Part shown: piece after piece, positions 39,501-50,013 of the stretch
Layout: the number at the start of each line of letters is the position of its first letter
Numbering within the stretch: the first letter of the stretch is position 1
Position numbers and translations under genes: made by a program
NCBI GenBank assembly: GCA_036435485.1
Contig: CM071596.1
Coordinates: 62,669,001-62,733,000, forward strand
Length of the DNA: 64,000 nt
Direction: 5' to 3'
Source of the DNA: Saposhnikovia divaricata
Taxonomy: Eukaryota > Streptophyta > Magnoliopsida > Apiales > Apiaceae
Notes under the pieces: generated by a model
What the model was told of the DNA's origin: nothing
Seen by the model: only the letters and a program-made list of their open reading frames with translations
Databases searched by the model: none

Positions 39501-41488
39501 ATGTTACTTGGCACTGAAATTAGTTCATTGGTTCAAGAATTCTTAATAGAGAAGAAAATAATGGTTCATGGTATGGCTTATCGTGAGATTTTTAGCCCAA
39601 GGTTTGAAGACCCTTCCAAATCATTTTCCCTTTTGGACATTTTCAAAGTCTTTGGTGCAATACCTGTTAGTACAAGAAACATTTGCAAGGCGCTATCAAA
39701 TAAGTCGCATGTACTTCTTTATCCTGGTGGAATACGAGAAGCACTCCATCGTAAGGTTTTTTTCATGTTTCATTTCTATTTTTTACTTCTATGATCCTTT
39801 AATCACGTGCATCTATTTATAAAGCTTATATTCCAAATAAACATAATAATCTTATTTTTATTAGGATGGTATTGTAAATGTTAATGTAGTATACAAATAT
39901 AAAACTCATTCTTAATCTAAATTTGGTTTTCAAAAGAAACATAAATATTATTGTACGATATCAGCCAAATAATATTTGTAGATTACCATAATATAAAAAA
40001 TGATTAAATTTTAAAATCAAATATGGAAAAAGATAATGCAATAATTAAAAATTAATGAACATCAATTTTGTTTAATCTTGTTGATAATTAAGAGATTGTA
40101 TTGAAGGTGTTCCTAAAATATATGTATTTAATCTCAACTAAGTAATTGATTAAAATTATACATGTACAGTATCTTATGACAATAACTCGTATTATATATA
40201 ATTACTTAAAAGTGATAATACAAAGAAAAATCCTAGTTGGTGTTCTTAATATCAGATACAATAAAATTCTTTTTTTAAAATTATTTTTCAACCACTATTT
40301 TATTTGGAAAAGCTCTATACTTATTTTTTAATAAATTAAAATTATCATTGAATCTGATCTTAATGGAGAGAAGAATAAGATAGTTATTAAAAGTAATTGG
40401 GATATTTTGCTGGTATATTTGATTTGTGGTAATATATGTTAAAGTTGAAAACATATAACTTATGCTAATGATGTAATGACAGTTTGTTTTTTAGTGTACA
40501 CCTATGGTGTTTGTTTATTGTTTTTAACCATGTAATTTGTTGTAATGCGATTTTTTATATTAAATATATTAGATCAATGTTATTTATCGTAGATTTATTG
40601 TATCATTGTATTAGATTCAGTGAATGTAAGTCTAAATTTATTCTTTAATTGTTCTGCATCTTACATAGTGTTATACATTAAGAATCTTATTATTGATGTT
40701 CTAATTTGTTTAGGATGAACAATATAAACTATTTTGGCCTGACAAACCAGAGTTTGTAAGAATTGCAGCCAAATTTGGGGCCACGATCATACCATTTGGA
40801 GCTGTAGGTGAAGATGACATGGTGGAAGTAAGAATCTATATCCTCAATACATTTTTTAGTATCTGTTACTACTTATTCTTATATTCAATCACTATACTAT
40901 CTAATATTTGAGGTTTAATATATGTTTTATATCAAATAAAGTTGTATCGTTAAAGTCGTACTCACTTTATTCCTTGTAGTTGCTTCCTGATTATGATAAT
41001 CGAATGGAGACTCGTAATTCTATAAAATTAAGGTAAATAATGATTACTTGCACAATTATATATCACGTAGTAAATATCAACAATCTTGTATGTATAAATA
41101 GCAATAAATACATATCATTGGGTTCCATATATATATATTTTTATTTAGAACTTAGACAATTTTTGACATATGTTTTACTCACAGGACTGAAAGGGACGGA
41201 AGAAGTTCATACGAAAATCTTTTTTTTCCGAACATTTGTCCCAAGATACCAGGGAGGTATTACTTTCTATTTGGGAAACCAATACAAACAAAAGAAAAGG
41301 GAATTTTACTTGAAGAAAAGGAATACAGAAAATGCTTTTACATGCAAATTAAGTCAGAGGTCGAAAAATCTATATCGTATCTGATAAAGAAGAGAGAGGA
41401 GGATCCATGCAGAGGTTTATTAGAAAGAACCTTATACCGTGCATTTTCATCTTCTATAGATCCCAATGTACCAGCATTTGAACCATGA
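24525..41488 (+). CDS. PES: Phytyl ester synthase / DAG acyltransferase-like plastid protein (PES1/PES2 family), 13 exons
   Basis: Exons: 24525-24891, 25375-25426, 30343-30398, 30646-30804, 30890-30994, 32352-32458, 33271-33392, 36276-36384, 38372-38505, 39386-39755, 40714-40827, 40980-41032, 41185-41488. All borders are GT-AG and the phases join without a break to 2052 nt, 683 residues plus stop, close to the roughly 700 of Arabidopsis PES1/2. Family role: esterify phytol released from chlorophyll, and make triacylglycerol, at chloroplast plastoglobules. The N-terminus (about 1-60, basic, Ser/Lys/Arg-rich) suits a transit peptide. The alpha/beta-hydrolase half has WFCPIECGRPL, nucleophile elbow GDSFGG (Ser186), Asp326 and His355. 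The C-terminal acyltransferase half has GSHMLLG (His442) and LYPGGIREALHRK (515-527), ending VPAFEP. Several introns exceed 1 kb, and intron 2 is 4.9 kb filled with transposon relics. No disabling change was found. Expression and exact substrate are unknown. Confidence 0.93.
25858..26244 (-). mobile_element. Short non-autonomous Helitron in intron 2
   Basis: Read on the minus strand it starts TCTATACTATCTATACTATA after an A and ends GGCACGGGCTATAAGCTAG followed by T, i.e. the 5' TC and 3' CTAG with A/T target sites of Helitrons. About 387 bp, no coding capacity. It resembles the larger copy at 13802-14985 at its ends. Confidence 0.7.
26540..26750. repeat. AT-rich tandem repeats in intron 2
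   Basis: A unit of about 74 bp containing ATTTTATCATATGTT and TAGTATATTTAGAGTTATAA occurs twice in succession (about 26623-26755), next to a shorter duplication of AGATGATTAATGAGTTTC at 26561-26615. No gene content. Confidence 0.7.
27530..29170 (+). pseudogene. Ty3/gypsy gag-protease relic in intron 2 of the acyltransferase gene
   Basis: Broken plus-strand frames contain, in order: a gag segment (YVKVKLVTIKLKV), a gag C-terminal part near 27740-27840 (RLHAVRQRQGVRYSDDY, EDFHQLMSQNDLSE), a CX2CX4HX4C knuckle near 28040-28090 (CYRCGEHGHKATDC), and a retropepsin-like segment near 28810-29120 (VIGDEECKMIIDSGST, CHVLSGKSLQYD). Many stops and shifts occur and no RT or integrase follows. A stretch of about 550 bp (28240-28790) interrupts the relic between knuckle and protease. 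Confidence 0.75.
28240..28790. mobile_element. Insertion within the gypsy relic, with imperfect TIRs and a CAT/TCG microsatellite
   Basis: Its ends show loose inverted similarity (CACGTAAATGAGCC at the left, GACTCACTTACATG at the right) and both arms carry GCTCGAGC-type motifs. A trinucleotide repeat (TCA/TCG, 28440-28508) lies in its middle. No clear target duplication was found, so its class is uncertain. Confidence 0.4.
29560..30060 (+). pseudogene. Athila-like gypsy gag relic in intron 2
   Basis: A stretch near 29740-30030 translates, across frames, to motifs of Athila gag: EETVKLNLFHCSLKDQAKNW, then a region equivalent to the SYPMSKT and WEHFKEK segments and finally a DWIV-NCFYSGL-like end. 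It is shifted and lacks flanking gene parts. It is separate in family from the relic at 27530-29170. Confidence 0.65.
31171..31362 (+). mobile_element. Small MULE-type MITE, copy 2 (intron 5 of the acyltransferase gene)
   Basis: 192 bp, same start GAGAGTAGGGAACCTGAGAT and same end (GGTCCTTTTTCTC) and the same shared core (TTAATTAGCCCTGCGGG) as the copy at 23871. It is flanked by the 9-bp direct repeat TTTATGTAT (31162-31170 and 31363-31371). Both copies lie in the same orientation and both target sites fit TTTRTGTWT. Confidence 0.85.
32632..32656. repeat. (TA)n microsatellite
   Basis: Uninterrupted TA run of about 25 bp in intron 6 of the acyltransferase gene. Confidence 0.9.
33393..36275 (+). 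other. Intron 7 of the acyltransferase gene: repeats, no gene
   Basis: 2.9-kb intron. A 46-bp unit with CCAAGAAGAATCAATA occurs twice at about 34124-34217. A GC-richer stretch at 33655-33990 with repeated TCGGGTTGGG-type words looks like a decayed hAT-type element. The small frames here show no family motif. Confidence 0.45.
36752..36951. repeat. (CTAT)n/(CCAT)n microsatellite
   Basis: About 200 bp of degenerate CTAT, CCAT and related tetranucleotides in intron 8 of the acyltransferase gene. The long plus-strand frame across it (rich in Y, L, S, I) is a by-product of the repeat. Confidence 0.92.
36953..37760. repeat. Diverged direct duplication of about 300-350 bp in intron 8
   Basis: The segment from about 36953 (AAAATAAAAGATAGGTG, TTATGTGTCATTCTATTATT) recurs from about 37400 (AAAACAAAAGACAAGTG, TTTGTGTCATTCTATTATT) and the two run parallel through CT-rich stretches. 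TCTATCTATATATCTTATAC just before the second copy resembles a Helitron 5' end, so the pair may be two Helitron copies. Confidence 0.6.
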
Positions 41489-42600
41489 GTTAAAAATTCT
41501 TTGTTACGATATTTATTAGGGAAGACATCAAAATTATTACAACAAAAATATTTAAATTTTATGATGATAAAACTTAATCCTAAGCCTATCTTTTTCTGTA
41601 TACCTTAGACTTGCAAACCTGATTGAGTATACCGATGTTGTTTATATGATGTTAATTGGACAAAATTACACAAGTGGTACTCAAAATAAAATTTCAGTTG
41701 GTGCACAATAAAAAGTAAATCCTTGCAAACATCCTTATACACTATTAAGTCACAACCACCATTATAGGGGATCAATCATTACGTATTTTCATTATTTTTT
41801 TTGAGGCAACGTATTTTCAATATCATAAGTCTACAATTCCTAATTCAAAGAGAAATGCTTATTTTTTTTTTTACAATCATTTAACCAAGTAAAAGTTGAC
41901 TTTAACATAACCGACTCCACTTATAAATTTTAACTAGTTTAAAATTATTTAAATAACATTTAAAATTGACCATTAAAACATAAAATCATAATGAATTAAA
42001 TGATTGTACATTCAAGTTTTCAAATTTGACTTATGAGTGTATTTAAAATTTGAGTTAGTGTCGGTTGCGAATGGGTAATCATATTTATGCATTTTTGAAA
42101 TTAAATTCCAAATCAAAATTTTGAATATTCATTATTTTTTATATCAATAATTACCAAGTGAAAGTTTTAATTTTAATAAAAGAATATGTAGCATGGACCC
42201 TTAAACAATACCAATCATAACTAATTGAACGATTGTTAATTAAAGTTATCAAGTTTAAGTGGGTGGGGGAATTTGTATATGAAATTTGAGATAGTGTTAG
42301 TGGTTGTATATAAATACAACTGTGTATAGTTAGAACACAATCGAATTCGAAATCCCCTTAAATAAATGATTTTCAAGTTTCTGACTTTTTAATATTGAAT
42401 GTCAAATAATTGTATTTACTAAGGGAAAGTTTTAGTTTTAATTAAGTAACATGTAAAAGGATCTAAAAGTAATTTAGTGTGGTAATGATGAATATAGGGT
42501 TGATTTATAGTTCTTATGGAATTGACTTGCATGTTACGGAAACAAAATATTTACACAGTCTCATTAGTTCGCTTCTGAGCTAGGTTAAGGTCATGCTTGT
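41489..42600. other. Intergenic region after the acyltransferase gene
   Basis: AT-rich, probably including the gene's 3' UTR. No coding or RNA feature recognised. Confidence 0.45.
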
Positions 42601-42649
42601 TTGGATGTTTTGAGATTTAATCAATTGATTACATTTAGAATTTTCGTTA

Positions 42650-43590
42650 TTCCCTTGATGACATAGAAGCACTTAAGTCCAAGTTTGGGGGAAACTAGGG
42701 ATTTCATGCTAATTGTAAATAATTGTCAATAATGGCTAGGCGTCAAATGGCTAGTAGTCGGCTCATATTTATTATGAGTAGTCTAGGGTTGGAATTGAGA
42801 ATTCTCATTCCAGATTGCATATATATATAAAAAAAGAAAAAAAATAGTTGTTTACTTTGTTATATGCAAAATTAACCAGGGTGAGCTCTTTAATACTCGA
42901 GCAATTAAGTTCGCGGGGACTTTGTGCCTAGTGACCTAAGGCTTGTATAGTCTGGGATCCACTAACCCAACGCTCGCTATATGGGTATTATTGTATAATC
43001 CTTTTGAGGTCTCATCCATTGCACGGTTAAATAAGCATGCTTGTATATTATGTGTCGTAGTTGTTAGTAATAAAGCATGAATTCCTGGCTAACTTGAATA
43101 AGGATGGAGGTGTTTCTAGGTTATGAAGTGTCTACAGTCTATTCTATTTATAAACCTGTGATTGTCTTGAAGAAGAATGAGTATGGTTTTGATCTAGTTT
43201 TGGGAGTATATCTGATGAGCATCACACACACTCACGTTTTTGTTCATGTGATGTTAGTATACGGGGACTTAGTCGAGCTCTATTTAGAGTTATTTGTATT
43301 CTTTGAGTTATTTTCTTGCTAGTTGGTTTTGGTGAGTTTGAAGGGGATCATTGCATTTTCATATTAGTTGAATTCATGCATTGCATTGTTTTTGCATTGT
43401 TTAGCTAGATGGATTTTGTGGGTACATTCACTATAGGTCCTCACGAGACCTCACTCATCCACTAGGACTGCCTAAGGGTTTAAAGGGCTTGTTGCATATA
43501 CCAAATGCAACCGTGATCACCTACGGAATTGGTACTAGTTAGTTAGTTAGTGTTTATGCTTGAGGACAAGCATCGGTTTAAGTTTGGGGG
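42650..43590 (+). mobile_element. 3' internal region of an Athila-like gypsy element
   Basis: Non-coding sequence immediately upstream of an LTR. It carries AAGTCCAAGTTTGGGGG near 42670 and TTTAAGTTTGGGGG at 43577-43590, the form of the polypurine tract in Athila-type elements. No env-like or pol frame is intact. The rest of the element is not found upstream, so this is a truncated 3' end. Confidence 0.55.
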
Positions 43591-45146
43591 TGTGATAAGT
43601 GGATTTCATATCCACTTGGATCACTTCATTTCGGCTTAAATTGATTCACTTGGCCTCAAGTTTGTTGTAGTTTTGATGTGTTTTGTTTAAGTATGCAGGT
43701 TTGCAAGAATGTCGATTAGGGTTGATGTTTCCGTCAATTTTGGAGTTGAATTCGAGCTTAAGAATGAAGAATGGAGTCTTGTTGTGGGCCACCATGAAGA
43801 TTCCAAGCCTAGAGAATTGAAGACGGAAGCATGTGCAAAGAGAACGGAAGCAATTGGAGTCAAAATGAAGCAAAGAGAGTGAAAACAGAAAAACTGCACA
43901 AGGCAGGTGGGCAGTCTGCGCACCCTAGTGGGCAGACTGCGCACTAGGACAGTAAGGGGGTGGGCTGACTGCGCACCCTGGTGGGCTGACTGCGCACCTG
44001 TGCGGCCAAAATGCTGAAAGTTGACTATTTTGCCCTAATTTGAGTTGTAATCGTATTTTAGGCAGGTTCTAGCACAAAAATCGAATTCTAATAGTATTGT
44101 AGGGTATTTTCTTGTTGTGCAAGACTTTTAGAGTCTATATAAAGACATCGAATCATTGTAATTTATATCATCATAACATAGAATTGCAAGGGAGAAAAGG
44201 GGAGAAAGATTCAACGCTCGTGATAAGCAACGGATCTAGATCTACTTCATCTTTTGTATTCTGTCTTAGGCGTTATTCTGGATTCTAGATTTGTTTTCTC
44301 AACTCTTTGTTCTATTAATATTACTACTTTCATTCATGCTTTGTTTAATATCATGATTCCATCAAATCCCATGGTGACGAACGGTTCAACTATGAACTAT
44401 TCGTTGTCATGGGATTCTAACGGATTTATCTATGTAGCTTAGTAGTTTGATTGCTTTAAAGATTTGTGTGTGGTGAATTCTTGATATCCTCGTATGGTTA
44501 TGCTTAATTGATAGATGCGTCGCGAACATCTAATTTGTTAATCTTTTGTGAAGCGAGAGTGGATCTTAAGATTTAGAACTTGCCATGCTAGCATAGGTTC
44601 ATGATTGTTTATCAACATGATTCGTAGTGTAAGATGAGAATACTTATACTGCCTTGTGTGATTAATATGGATAACTTGTGCTTAAACCATTATGTTTTCA
44701 AATTCTATAGAGATATAGGGTCTAAGCATAATTGGTGTCTATTCATCTTCTATCTCTTTTGTGGATGTATGATTAGTTTGGTATTTGTATACTGAGAGGT
44801 AGCCTATACTTGTTTCGTGTTGTCCGATCAGATATCATAACCATCACATGCATTGATTAAAGGCATCAGCTCTAAGCGAAGTATTTAATGAAGTTAGGAT
44901 CCCATGTTTTTATTCTCATAAGTAATTCGATTTAGTGAAGTAATTCTTAGTTTGTGAATTTCCTTCTTAGTTAATTTTTGTTAATCAAATCCCAATTTTG
45001 TTAAATGTCTTAGCAGTGAATAAAAACCATACATTGTTGCATAGGTACATGAACTGAATTAAACCTAACCTGATCTCTGTGGGAACGAACTTGACTTATT
45101 CATATATTACTTGTGACCACGTACGCTTGCGTGAATTGTACAAACA
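43591..45146 (+). repeat. Athila-like gypsy LTR (about 1.55 kb)
   Basis: Starts TGTGATAAGTGG directly after the polypurine tract and ends GTACAAACA, with the internal CTCTGTGGGAACGAACTTGA motif typical of the 3' part of Athila LTRs. It holds a GC-rich minisatellite at about 43908-44003. No matching LTR was found elsewhere in the window and no primer site follows, so it is a 3' LTR of a truncated element. Confidence 0.65.
43908..44003. repeat. GC-rich minisatellite in the Athila-like LTR
   Basis: Four units of about 20-25 bp with the core GGGCAGACTGCGCACC or GGGCTGACTGCGCACC, in a strongly AT-rich neighbourhood. The core contains a short palindromic word (TGCGCA). Confidence 0.8.
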
Positions 45147-45155
45147 GGCTCTGGA

Positions 45156-45862
45156 TAAGGATGGGCATTCATTCCGACCCGCCCGATCCCCTTAACGAAC
45201 GGGGCGGGGAATCTGGAAATTTTTTCGGGTATGGGCCGGGGAATGGGGAAATTTTTTAAAAAAATCGGGGAATGGGTTAGGATTATATGTCTCCCAGGCC
45301 CGATCCCCGATCCACGCCTTGATTTTCTCAACCCGGCCAACCCAAATCTCAATCCCTAACTCGATTTCATCACACTACAATAAATAATTATACATATATT
45401 AATAAATGATGCTTTGATCTCGCATGTTTGTCTTTTCAATAGTTAAATAACTTCATTTTTCATGTTAAATTATTTCTTTAAGTAATATTTTTTATCTTAA
45501 TTCAGTGCATATGAGCTACTGAAAGTAGGCAATTTCAAATTTTAAATTGAAATTTTAAGAGTTAACATATATGCATGGGAAGCTGTACACTTCATATTAG
45601 ATTAATGGTAATAACTTCATATTAGACGTTGTAACTTAACATCTAATCTAGTAGTAATTGCTAATTTCGTTATATATCGAAAGAAAAAACTATTTCAAAC
45701 CTCACTAACTAGTGTTTAAAACTATTTAATATTATTTTTTTGTTTAAAATAAAATTTCTCGACTTCCTACGTGGATCCCCGTTACCCGTTTGGACCGCGG
45801 ATGGAAAATGAAAAATAGTCTCCAACGGGGATCGGGGGCGGGGGATAGCACTCCTCGGCCCC
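45156..45862. mobile_element. Candidate hAT-type MITE with GC-rich inverted ends
   Basis: The left arm has CCCGCCCGATCCCC and the right arm the inverted CGGGGATCGGGGGCGGGGG; both start from an AGGA-like end. The centre is AT-rich non-coding DNA. The ends are diverged and no 8-bp duplication could be read, so borders are approximate. Confidence 0.4.
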
Positions 45863-46780
45863 CAAGTGCTCTGAAGTGAGTTTGGGATTAAAGAACTACA
45901 TCTACATACAATATTATAAAAATATATGAAGATTTGACTTAATTTAAACATGTCTTGTCCATTAAGTGAATGAGTTGTCCTCGACTCAACTACCTTAAAA
46001 CCATTAATCTAAAATATTAATGAAGGCCAAAACCTCACTTATGGATGCTCCCAATAAGGAGATTCTTGGTATGTTACTTGATTAAAACCTCCCATTGTAA
46101 GTAATTTATGGAAAATATACACCTTCCAGTACATATCAACTAAAAAATGAAGATCAAAATTATGCTAGAGTAGCCTTGGATGCCTCACGATTATATCAAA
46201 TTGGTTAATTATTTATTGAATGCCAAAATCTCCCGTAAAATGTGCCCGTGATAGAAAAATTCTGGGTAAGTTTATTGGATATCTCTCTTTAAGTATTGTT
46301 TCTGAGAGACCTTACATAGGTTGTTCATTGGTTTTTTTTTTTTTTGAAAAGTTAAAGAATTCGTTAATAATAAGCCATACGGCATCTACAATAATAATCA
46401 GAACTTAACGAACACATAATAAGGATCAAATCAAAAATTTCTTCGTTAAAGCAACAATCGTGAGTAGATCTTGCACTGTGAAGCATCCCTGGCGTATATC
46501 GCTGAAATATACAACCTTCTTGGAGAAACAATCTAACATTTGGTGTAATAATGAAGAATATGTATACATGAGTTGTCATAACGCATTCTAAAAGTCGACC
46601 TTAATTGCGGCACCATGTAGACCCCCATCAACAAATCTTTATTATAATAATCCTGCAGATCTACGATCCCGGACTTTAACACACCAAAACTATTACAAGA
46701 AGAGACAACGAAACTCTTACAAGGAGATACAAACGAACCGAAAATATGGGTAAAAAACCCAATTATTGGGTAGAACTACT

Positions 46781-47249
46781 TAAACCTGACAATTTGTTCG
46801 TGTCGTGTACTTTCGTGTTTCGTGTACCTGAACGCTAAACCCAAACACGATCCATTTAGGATCCGTGTACTTTCATGTTCGTGTACTTTTCGTATCGTGT
46901 TTTCTTGTAATTTTAAATAAATATATAAATTAAAATATTTAAATACTAATATTTTCGATAAAATTATTACATGCATGTACTAAATACATATATTCACATC
47001 ATATTTTCAAAACACATTATAAAATTATTTATAATACTATTAATAACTATTAATATATCTTATATAAATATTTATATTTATATTAATAGTTATTTATTTC
47101 GTGTACTTCGTGTCGACGTGTCGTGTACCTAAAGGGTAACACAAAACCAACACTAAATTTCGGTCGTGTACTTTCGTGTCATGTACCCAAAATGCTAACA
47201 CAAATACTAAATTTTCGTGTCGTTTCATGTCGTGTGATAAATTGCCGGA
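46781..47249. mobile_element. hAT-like MITE rich in CGTGTACTTTCGTGT words
   Basis: The ends are inverted (CCTGACAATTTGTTCGTGT at the left; the right end reads, inverted, CCGGCAATTTATCACACGAC). The flanks share AACTACT (46774-46780 and 47250-47256), consistent with a 7-8 bp target duplication of hAT type. AT-rich core, no coding capacity. Confidence 0.6.
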
Positions 47250-47387
47250 AACTACTACTCTCACAAGGAGAGAGATTTATTAAGTAACAACCAAAATTGA
47301 AGGAAAACAATTATAGAGGCCTATCACCAACCAAAAAGGTTGATGATAGCCCCTAAAAAATATATTTTTTAGGATTTTTTGGGAGGA

Positions 47388-47390
<3 letters not shown>

Positions 47391-47427
<37 letters not shown>
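47391..47427. repeat. (GA)n microsatellite
   Basis: Uninterrupted GA run of about 37 bp. Confidence 0.95.
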
Positions 47428-47431
<4 letters not shown>

Positions 47432-48268
47432 GAGATTTATGAGTAATTACTTTGTAGGTTGTTTATTGTTTCTTGATATACCTAAACTGTTAAATAAGTG
47501 AAAGTGTTAATTTTTAATCATACTAGTTTTTGAATTTTTGCTTTATAAAATGGTTGATTTACTCTGTAACAAGGTTGCTTAGAGTGGTTGGATTGGTTTT
47601 CTCTAAACTTGTATCATCAAAGAGGCGGATGAGTTGACCTAGAATCATAATATTATCATACTGTGAAAATATCAAACATAAATGAAGATATTCGTATTAT
47701 TTTAGGTGAACACTAATTATGAATGAAAGAAATGAAAGCCATAATCCCATCAATGTTGCTTATGCACACCCGATAGAGATATCGTTGTATGTTAATTTAT
47801 CACAAATCTCTTATGAATGTTATTTATGGATAACCTCACCCAGGTCATCTTGAGCGTGCTCGATAGGTGTAAGACCATTGTATGACTCACTGAACCCTAC
47901 TTATTAGGGATGATTTATTATAAACCTTGTCTAGGCCATCTTGGTATGTTATATAGGTAAAGGAGCATTATATCACTTGTCAGAAGTCTATCACTAAGTA
48001 TTGTTTATGACGAACTCCACCTAAATTGTTTGAGCGTGCCTAATAGGTAGAGGTTGTACATATTACTAAAGATCTTACCAAAGTTGTCTTAGGCGCACAC
48101 GAAAGATGGAATGATTAGTATGTTATTTGTTTGAGACCTTTTGAGGACTGCTTATATTAACTTCACCGTCAAATCAAGACCTAAATTACTTCACCGTCAA
48201 ATCTCCAGATAATTACCTATCTTCTAATAATTTCTCATATTTAGGTTTCACCAACCAACGTAACAGAT

Positions 48269-48905
48269 TTTAGGGGACAAGCGAAACTTACCCTTCGATA
48301 GAGGTTGCCCAACTCAGTTCAAGTAATCTCTTTGTCATTACAAGTCCATATTTGAAAATTAACTCCACAGCTCAAGTAAATTAGGTAATCAATAACAAAG
48401 ATTACAGACTATTTGATTGAATATATATACCCTTCTATATATTTTTTTGTTGGTGATTGCTTGGTCTCTTCCACCAAGTATTTTGTTAATTAATTTATTT
48501 CAAGTATGCTATAATTGAATTGAACTTTTTCACTGTTAACTAAGATTTTTTGTTGCTAGTGATTTCATTTCTTTAATATGCTGTATATTTTTGTTGGTGA
48601 TTGCTTGGTCTCTTTGACCAAGTATTTTGTTAATTAATTTGTTTCAAGTATGCTATAATTGAATTGAACTTGTTCATTGTTAACTATGATCTTTTGTTAC
48701 CAGTGATTTCGTTTCTTTAAAATGCTATATTGATTACGGTCATGGTATATATATTCAATCAAATATTTTGTTGTCTTTATTATCGGTTACATAAGTTACG
48801 TAAGTTGTGGAGTTAATTTTCAAATATGGAATTGTTATGACAAAGAAATTACTTGAACTGATTTGGGCAACCTCTTATCGGAGGGTAAGCTTCACTTTAT
48901 AGCTA
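48269..48905. mobile_element. Long-TIR element with tandemly duplicated core
   Basis: Two arms of roughly 150 bp (about 48269-48435 and 48745-48905) are inverted copies, both carrying GGTTGCCCAA, TTTGTCAT and CATATTTGAAAATTAACTCC in the same order when one is inverted. Between them a unit of about 143 bp with TTGGTGATTGCTTGGTCTCT occurs twice (about 48449-48592 and 48593-48732). Mutator-like elements often have such long arms, but no target duplication was read. Confidence 0.65.
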
Positions 48906-49574
48906 TGATTATAGCCAAATGAGGCTTATATGGTTGGAAGAAAACCAAATTTTAGCACTGTATGCAACGTGGAGTACTAATGTACGGCTGATCACCTTAT
49001 AGTGATAGGGAGAATTAGTCCCAAAATGATCGGAGGATTCCTTAATTCATTTTATTGAAAGTATAAATTTTCTGCTTGAATTTCTTGATATTTGTTGGCT
49101 GAAATTTTCGAATTCATTTATAAATTTGGGGTGTCAGTAAGTAACTATTATTCTCCATATTTATAATCCCATTTACCTAAATAGATTTCTAATGCTACAA
49201 GAACTATACCTGCCTTTGATTCTTATAATAGTATACATAGACTTATGGGATAGATCGATAAATAGCTGTAGAAAAAGAATTACTTTCGGAGATATTGTAG
49301 CTACGTCTTTTGCCATGTATTCTCAGCGACTCCACCATCAAACCATTATTCTCTATTTGTCAATCACATCATTGAAAATTTTTTTGGTAAAACTTCACAA
49401 TTTATTAATAACAATTACACTGATATTTTATTTTAGATTTGTTTTCGAAGATATACTAAGATAATTAATATAAAATATTTTTAATTGAAGAAGAACATTG
49501 TATTTAAGATAGTTTGTATTTGATCTGTTTACGTTAGTTGAATTCCAAAATAATCTGTCTACATTATTTGTATC
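48906..49574. other. Intergenic, nothing recognised
   Basis: AT-rich DNA with one short unassigned frame (49192-49464) that shows no motif. Confidence 0.4.
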
Positions 49575-49925
49575 TTGGATTTGGATAATGGCTTGGGGCC
49601 TCACTTGCCTGCTTTCAAAATTCTTCCTAATTGTCTTGGAGAGATGATTCATCCAGAACAGGTGAAAGCTCTAGTTGGTGACTTCACTTGGTTTCCATCG
49701 TTTAATCAGGTCCTTTTTTTGGACAATTCTCATATGATTGGTATGGAGCAAGGTGTGGTTCCTGATCCTTTTCCCATGATCATGCCTGCACAAAACTCAT
49801 TCCTTTGGATTAATGTAGAGCCTCAGGTTTGGGTTGATCCTTTTGCAATCCCCCTGTCTTTTTTGCCCAATCAAGCTAGTAGGGGTGTGGTGATTAATGA
49901 GCCTGTTCAGTCTCTACTCCGATGA
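49575..49925 (+). CDS. Unassigned open frame next to a SIRE-like LTR
   Basis: Open plus-strand frame of 116 residues, rich in Pro, Phe and Val, with segments such as LPAFKILPNCLGEMIHPEQV and VDPFAIPLSFLP. It has no recognised motif. It ends about 90 bp before a likely LTR start and so may be part of that retroelement's internal region. Its composition is more protein-like than surrounding random frames, but it could be chance. Confidence 0.25.
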   Translation: MDLDNGLGPHLPAFKILPNCLGEMIHPEQVKALVGDFTWFPSFNQVLFLDNSHMIGMEQGVVPDPFPMIMPAQNSFLWINVEPQVWVDPFAIPLSFLPNQASRGVVINEPVQSLLR

Positions 49926-50013
49926 TCACTATGTCTCATAATTATAAGGACAAAGGTAAAAGCATTATGATTAAGGATGTTAATCTTGCCATGCTTAAAT
50001 TGTTACCCTAGTG

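Larger units (their letters stand above)
46331..47440 (-). mobile_element. Non-LTR retroposon on the minus strand, interrupted by a hAT-like MITE
   Basis: On the minus strand it ends with the family tail (TAGATGCCGTATGGCTTATT) and an A run (T run at 46331-46344), and begins near a GA microsatellite at 47391-47427. The two halves (46345-46780 and 47250-47430) are split by the element at 46781-47249. No reverse transcriptase frame survives. Confidence 0.5.

Noticed and set aside
41040..41384. Plus-strand 114-residue frame
   Set aside because: It runs from intron 12 into exon 13 of the acyltransferase in the wrong frame; the correct frame gives the conserved C-terminus.
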